Positions 56,077-64,000 of a stretch of DNA of 64,000 nt are shown here, piece by piece (positions within the stretch are counted from its first letter, which is position 1; the number at the start of each line of letters is the position of its first letter). The DNA lies in assembly GCA_933228895.1 (NCBI GenBank), contig OW121854.1, positions 5,273,131-5,337,130 of the forward strand, written 5' to 3'. This DNA is from Platycnemis pennipes (lineage: Eukaryota > Arthropoda > Insecta > Odonata > Platycnemididae). The notes below the pieces were generated by a model. That model worked only from the letters and a program-made list of their open reading frames with translations. It was not told the DNA's origin and searched no databases. A program made the translations under genes and the position numbers.

Positions 56077-56530
56077 CTTTGCTAAGCGCTCAGTGAAGTT
56101 GGCCCATAATCGCGCGCACTTCACGCCGTGCTTCGCAGTAGTTGAGGACTCTTCGAGATGGATGCCCTGGAGCCTATAAAACGGCTTTAAATACCATGTT
56201 TTTTATGGAAGAGACTTTTCGAACTTCGATAGTTTTCAAAGGCTATTATTAATACATATTCACTAGGGATGAGGGGCTCTGATAAATACCATGGTAAGTT
56301 CAGGAGACGAATATTTCCTATGCCTGGCAACGTAAACAAGAAACCTGTTACGTCAGCAACAAAGCAGCGCATCCCGCCATATTTGAGCGATTTCAAATGG
56401 TCTTAAAATTAACATTTATTTCTCTAGTACACTGGGATTTCTCGATCCAAATATTTTGCGTAAAATTAAAAAAATATTTTGTGGGGCAGGAATCGCAAAT
56501 TTAGAATTCTGTTTTCTTTGATGAGGGAAT
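56077..56530. repeat. Dispersed repeat E, copy 2
   Basis: Ordered matches to 20946-21530 on the same strand, with small indels. Copy 2 lacks the roughly 90 bp around 21310-21400 of copy 1. Class unknown. Confidence 0.75.
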
Positions 56531-56649
56531 TACCCTATTTTTAGTCTGGATTACCCGTTTGTCAGCCAGGGTGTAGCCGCCCTCTCTTTTCATTTTCTTT
56601 GGTCTTTTGACATTTTCCACCCTTTCCTTGATTATCCTGCACGTTGGGT

Positions 56650-59430
56650 GAGACGTCGCCATCAATCAAGGAGACTCACTCCGAGAGACTCTTTTGGATG
56701 CGTTTTCCAACAACTCCCTGCAACAATTAGCTGCAGCACCTAATAGAGGGGATGATATTCTTGAGTTACTGGCAACCAACATCCCACAACAAGAAGGAGT
56801 CTTTGACCACAGAGTTCTAACTACAAAATTCTCTCTAACGTTTTACACAAAATTTTAAACAAAAAAATTTACATTTTTTAGATAGCAGACTTTGCTAACT
56901 TTAAAATTTATTTAAGAAATACCTTATCGGATTGTAAAAAGTATCCCTTAAACTTATGCAGGGATGGTTCATAAAAGCCGTTCGTTTAAAATATTATGCT
57001 CTGGGATCAATAGTAAATTTAAAAAAGAGAGCACTGAACCTAGGTGGTAGAATGCCGAAGTGAGAAAATTCCTGTGACGGCAGCGAATATGTAATGCTAA
57101 AATGAAAAGAATTAGTAAATATATGCCCACTGATGAGCGTAATGCAATAATTGAAAATTATTAAGTTTCATAATCTACTGCTAAGACAGACCTTAGTAAT
57201 GCATTTGCAGAATTCAAAAGAAAAACACTTGGGGAACAATTGAAAGAAAATCCAAAAGTCTTCTGGTCGTACGTAAGGGAAGTGCAAGGCCATAAGTCTG
57301 CCGTCCATTCACTTAAAAATGATAGGGGTAAAATGGCCACAAACACACTTGACAAAGTTATTTTGCTTGATTCCTTCTTCCAAGCTGTTTTTAACCCACC
57401 TTCCGCGGATTCAACTGTCGTGTTGCCTGACCTTTTTCAGCGCCTGATGCAAGCAATTAAAATTTCCTGTAATGGTATTGAAAAGTTACTCAAAGATATA
57501 AGCTCTAACAAATCTCCTGGTCCTGATAAAATTTGATCCCGCGTATAAAGAGAGTTAGCTTCCGAAATTTCTCCCTACCGAGAAATGGTATTTAATAAAT
57601 CCCTGACCGAACACGTCGTACCGATGGACTGGAAAGCAGCCGATGTAACACCTATTTTTAGAAGTGGTGCTAGGGAGCAGCCATCGAACTACAGACCTAT
57701 ATCCCTCACATTTATTTCAAGCAAAGTTCCTGGAACATATAATTGTCAGTTCAGTAATGGGACACCTAGATAGCCAGAATTTATTGTCCAATGCTCAGCA
57801 TGGCTTCCAAAAGAGGAGATCATGTGAAACTCAACTTGCTCTCTTTTCCCACGATATTTTAGTTTCTGGCGAAAATAATATTGCAGTGGATGCTATATTT
57901 CTCGATTTCAAGAAAGCTTTTGACAAGGTGTCTCATAGTAAACTAATCTTGAAATTAAAATAAAAATGGGTTAGACAGTAACATTATATCATAGAGAAAT
58001 GATGTTCTACATGATCGATGCAAAGGATTGTTTTGGACGGTGTTACCTCACCGGCAATTGAAGTCATTTCAGGTGTGCCACAAGATAGTGTGTTAGGTTC
58101 ATTCTTGTTCTTTCTATGCATAAATGTTATCACTCTATCAGTTATTCGTCCCGAAGGTTGGTTTTGATAGGTGAGAGTGGAGCTCACCCCGTACTAAGCC
58201 AATGGGGTGTGGAATTCACACATTCAGGGTATGGGGGCCAATTCCTTTCCTTGGGCCACCTGCGATTTCCTACGAAGTTCTGACACTCAGAAAATCGAAT
58301 CGCGAGGATTTTAGATGTATAGACTCTTTCCCGGGCTTTGAACCCGAGACCCTCCGGTCAGAAAAACATTGTTCTACCCACTAGGCCACCACGATCCCCA
58401 AGTGATAAAGGTGATAAGAAGTAAGCTTCGTCTATTTGCCGATGGAGCAGTAGTGTACGGGGAAATTCTATTTCCACGCGATAAAGAATATTTAAGTGAT
58501 GACCTACAAGAAATTAAAAAATGGTGTCATACAGGGCAGTTAAAATGAAATAAAAAAAATGTGTAGTAATGAGTTTTTGGAAAAAGAATAGTTCTCCTCC
58601 TAATTCATACAAAATAAATTAACTAAAGTTGACTACATTAAATCTCTTGGAATAAGACTGACATATGATCTTTCTTGGGGTAAACACATTCGTGAAATAA
58701 TTCGTCAAGCTAATAGTATACTGGGATTTAACAAAAGAGTAGTGGAAAGATTTGACGATCATGTACGAGGAATCAGCTACCTTTCATTTGTTAGACCTCA
58801 TTTGGAATATGCTGCCAGTGTATGGGATCCCTAAGAAATCGGCCTAAATAATGAACTTGAACGTGTGCAGCGAAGATCGGAAAGATTTGTAAAGAGACGG
58901 TACGATAACTATATTAGTGTAACCTGTCTATTAAATGAATTAAAATGGGAATCATTGTTAGTACGCAGGTTGAAATGTAGACGTAATCTCTTAATTAAAT
59001 TCCAAGATGATGTTTTCAGTGATGACGTTAAAATTATTTTGCGAACTCCAACTTACCATGGTAAACTGCACCATAATCACAAAATTAGAGAAATTGATTT
59101 CTGAACTGACGGATTCAAAATGTCCTTCTTCCCTCGTACAGTTAGGGATATGAAAAGCGGTAAATATATCCAATACGAGTGTATCAATGGATAACGGAGG
59201 TAGTTGCATGCTTGTATAAGGACTCTCACCCAAGTAGCTGTAACACATCTACCAAATGTTGCATGCTTCCTTGCTATTTTTAATTTTTTCAATAGTGAAG
59301 TTTAGACTAGCATATTATTATTAATCCTTTTCTACGCAAGAAATATAGAGCATGTTTGGTGAGAATTCACCCCCTGCCACACACTTTCATGTTGGCTTGC
59401 AGGGTATTGTGTAAATGTAGTTGTAACGTG
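56650..59430 (+). pseudogene. Family A non-LTR retrotransposon, long decayed copy with endonuclease remnant
   Basis: At 56658-56820 the frame gives GDSLRETLLDAFSNNSLQQL, AAAPNRGDDILELLATNIPQ and QEGVFDH, the C-terminal end of an apurinic-like (EEP) endonuclease, which nicks the target. After a degenerate linker, similarity to A1 begins at 57010 and runs to the 3' end. Intact pieces include 57240-57536 (KENPKVFWSYVREVQGHKSA, then SNKSPGPDKI) and 57664-57963 (SCETQLALFSHDILVSGENN, AIFLDFKKAFDKVSH). Stops or shifts lie at about 57536, 57550, 57725, 57961 and beyond, and ADD is changed to ADG at about 58440. It ends with the stem-loop (59370-59403) and a decayed TGTAAATGTAGTTG tail. A SINE interrupts it at 58140-58400. 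Confidence 0.9.
58140..58400 (-). mobile_element. tRNA-derived SINE (type S5) inserted in family A
   Basis: The minus strand starts GGGGATCGTGGTGGCCTAGT with A box TGGCCTAGTGGGTAGAAC and B box GGGTTCAAAGCCC. The body GAGTCTATACATCTAAAATC, GGTGGCCCAAGGAAAGG and CCCATTGGCTTAGTACGGGG follows. It splits the A copy after the equivalent of LLFLLYIND (A1 about 3815). The head looks like a tRNA, but the anticodon arm is not intact. Single copy in this window. Confidence 0.8.
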
Positions 59431-61426
59431 TAAACGCGGAAGTCTCCCGAAAGCCTGTCCAATTAATTCGGAATTATGACCTTGAAACTCGAGAGTAATC
59501 CTAGAGTCAGTTAATCAAGAGTCAAGAAATCCAAGAATCCATTAAAACTAAAACATCTGCAATTAAGGGGAAAAATTGACTTGGATTGGATAACATGCCA
59601 CATTGGAAGTAGTGTGAGAGTAAAATGATGTCCTATCGTGACCTGAAGTGTGTAAAATATTCGTAGTTTGAGATTGATGTTCTTAATTTAAGTAATCAAT
59701 TTTTGCGGAAGTGCGTACAAAGAATCACTTAAAAAGAAATATTTTATCAAGTGAGGTTATGTCGAAGAATCACTTGGAATGAAATAACAAAGCAAATGAG
59801 GTTATTCCTAAAGGAAATGCATGTCATTTGTACGTGCATTGGGTTGAAATAAGGCAATTATCATTACTTAGGTAAACAAGTTTCTTAAACAAGCCTTGAG
59901 ATGCATTTTTCAATACATTTGCCAAAGTATTTACTATCTCGCTTTAATGTTCAACGGTGGCCGCTCCTTATGATATTGATCCTAGATAAAGAATATGACT
60001 TCGGGCTATGAAGCTTTAGTGTTGAAGTACAAATATTTTTACTGCTAAATTAAACAATGAGTGTTTGTACCCTGGTCTTATACCCTTATTATCCTTAATA
60101 TACCCTTACCCTTACCTGGTTTGTACCCTTAGTAATTTCTAACGTATTACTTGAATTCAAAATTGTTTTGAAAATTAAGAAATATTAAACAGCTTCAACG
60201 TGCGACCGGAACTAAATCAGTATTAACCGAGCACTGTTGTGTTTTTCTAATAATAACTTTTTATGTGAATCTTCTCTGTGACTCTCAGCAATTCATAAGA
60301 ACTCACGCACTTTCGATGGGAAAGTACAGGCTTTGCTCCAAAAAATCTTATCTTTATAGAAATAATATAATATTCGCACTTACTTAATTTTTCTGCTAAG
60401 TATATCTTATCTCGATCATTACACAAACATTATTTGGATGCTGAAAGCTCGTGAAAACACAGCTGAGAATTATTTTGCGGTCCAAAATGCGCAAAGTGCG
60501 CGAATATAACTTAGATCTCCAATTAATGTTTTGAACTCAAAAGAATTTGTGGCCTTATGACATGAGCCTCATACGTATATGCATACAAGACAGCTTTACA
60601 AGTTACCATATGTCGTTGCAAATAAGCGGTGAGTTCGAAGTAACCAGCATTGCATTTTTTCTTGCTGCTGAATCTCTGGACATCTTTTCCGTCATCAATG
60701 AACGCAAAATATGATTTTAAGCACATTTTCTGCTAGCTATCCTCCTTAGTCTGAACATTACTCGCTTTTGCTCCTACATTCCTATGTTTCCTCGAGGAAA
60801 CAAGTAAACCCCCGTCTTGGTGATAGAAATATATTCGGAATGGTGTATCTGTAAGGAAACTCTGGTTACTTAGGAGTATGAATCGTAAAATGAAAGATAT
60901 GTAATTTTTTTGCATTTTGTAATTAGCTTTTATAGATTACATTATCCTCCATTCATATTAGCATTATCCGCAATTCATTCAGCTATCTACCTTGTTCTTC
61001 GTTTTCTTTAAATTGCAGCTGAAATTAAATGCGATTTTCGCGTCAACTAGGAAAAACCTGTATTTTTCAATAACTCGTACATATGCCATCACGTCAAATA
61101 AATGAAGTTAGATGTGCGATTTCCCGCTTATTGAAACGGATAAACCTGTATGTACCGATCCATCTTAGTCTTTAAGATGCTGGCGTTTAATTGCAGTTAT
61201 TGCAGACAAAATACTTTAGTGAGATTAAAATGTCACTGCAGTCGGTCAATGCTTTTATCAGTGGTTGGTGCAAAATACTCTTTAACTCCAGTATGTGCTA
61301 TGCGCACACAATATGCTCACGGAAGGTTGATTTCCGCATTGCAAGATTACCTTAAAATGAATACATTCATAATAAAAGAGATTTTTAAGCAGAATGGGAA
61401 AAAATATTCTGATGTATAACAAAACG
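59431..61426. other. Unassigned AT-rich stretch
   Basis: No repeat or gene recognised. CCTTA-rich simple sequence lies at 60065-60130. An 89-codon frame at 61150-61419 (FNCSYCRQNTLVRLKCHC) is cysteine-containing but not a recognisable zinc finger. Confidence 0.3.
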
Positions 61427-61552
61427 CAATGGTAATACTCCTCACTAATTTAATGATAGTCGACCCGGGTTTCGACTTGACATTGAAAATGGCACTGAGT
61501 TGCCGAAACCCGCGTCGACTATCATTAAATTAGTGTGAGAGTATTACCATTG
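61427..61552. repeat. Foldback hairpin with arms of about 56 bp
   Basis: CAATGGTAATACTC, ACTAATTTAATGATAGTCGA and CCCGGGTTTCG on the left face their complements on the right, ending at 61552. The right arm begins with TTGAAAA (61483), one T, stem GGCA/TGCC and GAAA (61505-61508), then CCCGCGTC, an imperfect form of the motif at 24250. Confidence 0.75.
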
Positions 61553-62618
61553 AGTTTTATTATGCATATTAAAAACTACAACAAGGTTACGCCTGCAATG
61601 ACTTCTTATATAAAATATTCTGAGTTGACCTACATTTTTAATATAATGATACTTATTTATTATTGACATAAGAATTAGATGCATACGTTTATTTATATGT
61701 GAAGCATTACCGCTATTTTCCTTTTGTTTCCAGTGGGGAAGCATTCGCTAAAACTCTTTTCGATAACTACCCTGCATCATTAGTGAGTCGCTTTTGCTTT
61801 TCGGTAGCTTAGGCTAATTTTATGAGTAAAGAGCATTTTTGCCTCACACGGACACAAGCTATCCTTAATTATCTGGTTGGATGGAATGTGTACCCTTGTA
61901 TTAATATCTACTGTGGAAATAAGTAAATACATCGTTTGACTCGTTCTTTTACGCTTTGAGTTCATTGCCGTATTTGTTATCTAAAAATCGGTAACTAAAC
62001 GACTTTTCCCGCGTGGCTGAGTGGTTTCTTGAAGTATTAACAAGTGGCATCCTGTCCGGAAAAGCAGAGCAGCTTCAAACAACCCGAGAGGAAAAGATCG
62101 ACCCATTTCTTCTCTTGAGTGAAATTAAACGTCTCAGAGTCGTTCCGCGTCTTTTCTTCTCCTTCCAGTTTCGTCCGCAAGGGGCGCCGCGGGCACTCTC
62201 CTCCGGTCCGGAGCGCCCAACAGGGCACCCTTCTCTCTCCTCCCACCTTCCACCCCTTCCTCCCCCCTCCCTCCCCCCTCCCCATTCCCGTCCTCTCCCC
62301 CTCCCATCCCTCCTCAATTCACCCTTCCTCCCTTGAGGCCCGCGAAGCCATATCGGACATCAAACAGCGCTTAGAGCCGGCCAAAAAAGGACGAATTTCA
62401 CTCACTCCAAGATCCGGGGAAGGACCCTGCTTTTCTCCTTCTTCAGTTTCCTTCCTGTTGACTCTGGTGGCAAATGAGGCGAAATTAGGCGCATCCCAGA
62501 GTGGGCCCTTTTTGCCAACTCCATGCTCTCTTGGTGCCCTACATCAGTGTGCAACTCTCTGCTTGCATTTCGGAGACATGCCACTCCATTAAACTTCTTC
62601 CGCTTCTTAACAGCCTTG
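61553..62618. other. Unassigned; GC-rich 62130-62500
   Basis: No gene supported. Overlapping frames on both strands at 62013-62592 arise in a CCCTCC-rich tract. An A-box-like GCGTGGCTGAGTGGTTTC at about 62012 has no B box. Confidence 0.3.
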
Positions 62619-62878
62619 GGGTCGTACTCAGAATCTCAACTCCAGTCTCGCTTCCACTGCGTCAGAAAATCTCTTCTTCGAGTCAAATTGGTGTGCAGGT
62701 TCACTCTGCGTAGTTGGTATTACTCCTTATAGGCACGCCGTATAACAATTGGAACCATATTGAGGACAAGCTGTATTGCACCCTCTTGAACTCGTAATAG
62801 AGATTTTTTGGCGTAAGCAGTGGAAGTAAGACTGTAGTTGAGACTCATAACATGACCCAGCCATAATCAGAATATCAA
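62619..62878. mobile_element. F MITE, long copy
   Basis: Left end ACTCAGAATCTCAACTCCAG then TCTCGCTTCCACTGC; right end, reversed, GAGTCTCAACTACAGTC then TTACTTCCACTGC. About 45-bp imperfect terminal inverted repeats around a non-coding core of about 150 bp. Confidence 0.75.
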
Positions 62879-63419
62879 CTCAATTTTCAGCGTTGAGCCA
62901 GTTTCACACGATACTTGTTCCAGCACAAGACCCTTAAGTGCTAGCCACCACTATTGAGGACGGAATCTAGTATGATTGGAACCGTCCTGGGAGATTTCAC
63001 ACGATCATCGACCTTGAGCTTGCTATGAATCGGTTATTCCATATGATTCCATACTAATTAAAAAAAAGAGAAGTTCGCACAGCGTCTGTAACGTGACTTG
63101 ATTGGTCGATGGCTACTGGACTACTAGGTCCTACTAGAAATCTAGTACCGCATCAAGTATGAAATCCAGTAGCTCAACGAGTATACTAGATAATATGCTT
63201 GCCAGCCAGTATACTGGTTCTGTTCACACGATGCTGGAAAGCTAGCATACTAGCGAGTATACTAGACCTTGTACTGGATCAAGTGCCGTGTGAAACAGGC
63301 TTTACGCTCAGAAGCAATACCACCTTTGCAGGTAAAAGCTGTACACCAATTGGACTTATAGGGATATTAGGACGTAAGCAGTAGAAACGAGACTGTAGTT
63401 GAGATTCTGCATATGGCCC
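62873..63419. mobile_element. F MITE split by MITE G
   Basis: The left part (62873-62896) reads TGACCCAGCCATAATCAG then AATATCAACTC. The right part (63301-63419) carries AGAAGCAATACCACCTTTGC and ends GAGATTCTGCATATGGCCC. Together they resemble 42262-42417. It follows the previous F copy in tandem. Confidence 0.65.
62897..63300. mobile_element. MITE G, nested in an F copy
   Basis: The left end GCCAGTTTCACACGATACTT faces the right end, reversed GCCTGTTTCACACGGCACTT: 20 bp with three mismatches. TTCACACGAT recurs internally at about 62990 and 63228, and AGTATACTAG-type blocks recur at 63178, 63209 and 63257. 404 bp, non-coding; target duplication not seen. Confidence 0.75.
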
Positions 63420-64000
63420 TTAGTTTCTGAATTACTCCGTGGTAAAATGTATAACGAAAAATACGTTTCACCTCCAACTACGGAATAACTAATCACTTAA
63501 CTTCGTTCTTAGCTAACTAAAGCTTCGTTCCCCCTTTCCCAGATCAATGAATCGCTTGGAATGGAAACACATTCCAATGGGAAGAAGAAAATGTATCTTA
63601 TGGACTGGTTTCCCAGGATTTCAGTCTCATCCATCAGTGATTGTGAATTGAGTAGAAGAAAAAACTAAGCTGTTGATTAAAGTCTGTTTGAATTTTATTG
63701 TGGTTTTAGTCAAGGTAGGTGTCATTGGTGTGTTATTTTTTTGTGCAAATCCTCTCCAAAATAAAAAAGTTGGGAGAATTGCGTTAGCAGTGCGGTAAAA
63801 TAAATTCTTCATCACGGTCATCATAGTGAGTTAATTACTGAAACAAAGGATACAAATTAGCATATGATTTTTCTAATCTTTGGAATCTAATCTCACCTCG
63901 AGAATTATATATTGATGACATTATTTTTATTGCTAAATTTAACAACGATAATATTTTATTTAGTGCTAGAGGTGGGTTACCAATTTAGCAATAACAAAAT
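63420..64000. other. Unassigned
   Basis: AT-rich end of the window with no recognisable repeat or gene. Confidence 0.3.

Noticed and set aside
61150..61419. 89-codon ORF with several Cys and His residues
   Set aside because: The spacing does not fit a C2H2 or other zinc finger, so no function can be given.
62005..62060. A-box-like GCGTGGCTGAGTGGTTTC suggesting a tRNA or SINE
   Set aside because: No B box at tRNA spacing, and no acceptor-stem pairing.

Overview
This is eukaryotic DNA, most likely from an arthropod genome (probably an insect; I cannot name the species). It is AT-rich, has no operon-like gene packing, and is built almost entirely of interspersed repeats: non-LTR retrotransposon copies, tRNA-derived SINEs, short inverted-repeat DNA elements (MITEs) and foldback hairpins. 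I found no host protein-coding gene, rRNA or functional tRNA gene that I can support. The window looks like an intergenic stretch or a large intron.

The only long coding region is the reverse transcriptase (RT) ORF at 2747-4618 (+). It belongs to a 5'-truncated CR1/L2/Jockey-like non-LTR element, called family A here. A decayed second copy at about 56650-59430 (+) also keeps the end of the endonuclease domain. Family A and a diverged relative, family B, are scattered in both orientations as 3' fragments. All end in the same small 3' stem-loop followed by a short (TAGATG)n tail. A second element type (family C, of the RTE-like 'endonuclease-reverse transcriptase' kind, with a GAT-rich tail) has about ten copies. 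At least four further RT-element fragments belong to other families (6500, 40655, 51400, 54440).

Layout. 1-6.4 kb: SINE, D repeat, tail-to-tail pair of C copies, full RT copy A1, fragment A2 and a B copy. 6.4-12 kb: fragments of A, a small MITE (F) and a hairpin motif. 12.4-14.3 kb: a B element carrying an opposite-strand B insertion and a 559-bp MITE, followed by C (14.5-15.6) and B (15.6-16.2). 16-29 kb: mostly unassigned DNA with foldback hairpins (19.06, 24.16, 24.96), repeat E, a D copy and a MITE nested in another element (27.5-28.5). 29.3-30.7 kb: a palindromic head-to-head pair of C copies. 32-38 kb: SINEs of three types, C, and an inverted pair of D repeats. 38.5 kb: foldback element with an internal minisatellite. 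40-54 kb: D, C, A and B copies and SINEs. 55-59.4 kb: C2, repeat E and the second long A copy, which carries a SINE. 61.4-63.4 kb: a hairpin and a cluster of F and G MITEs, one nested in another.

The elements relate as parasites and hosts. The RT of families A and B presumably mobilised all copies that carry the shared 3' hairpin and tail; SINEs and MITEs depend on other enzymes. Many insertions sit inside older copies or at their simple-repeat tails, which gives a relative order of events. The least explained signal is a recurring small motif (CTGANGA, short stem, GAAA, then often a self-complementary block and TC) that resembles a hammerhead ribozyme core and occurs at 9507, 24250 and 51187, with imperfect forms elsewhere.
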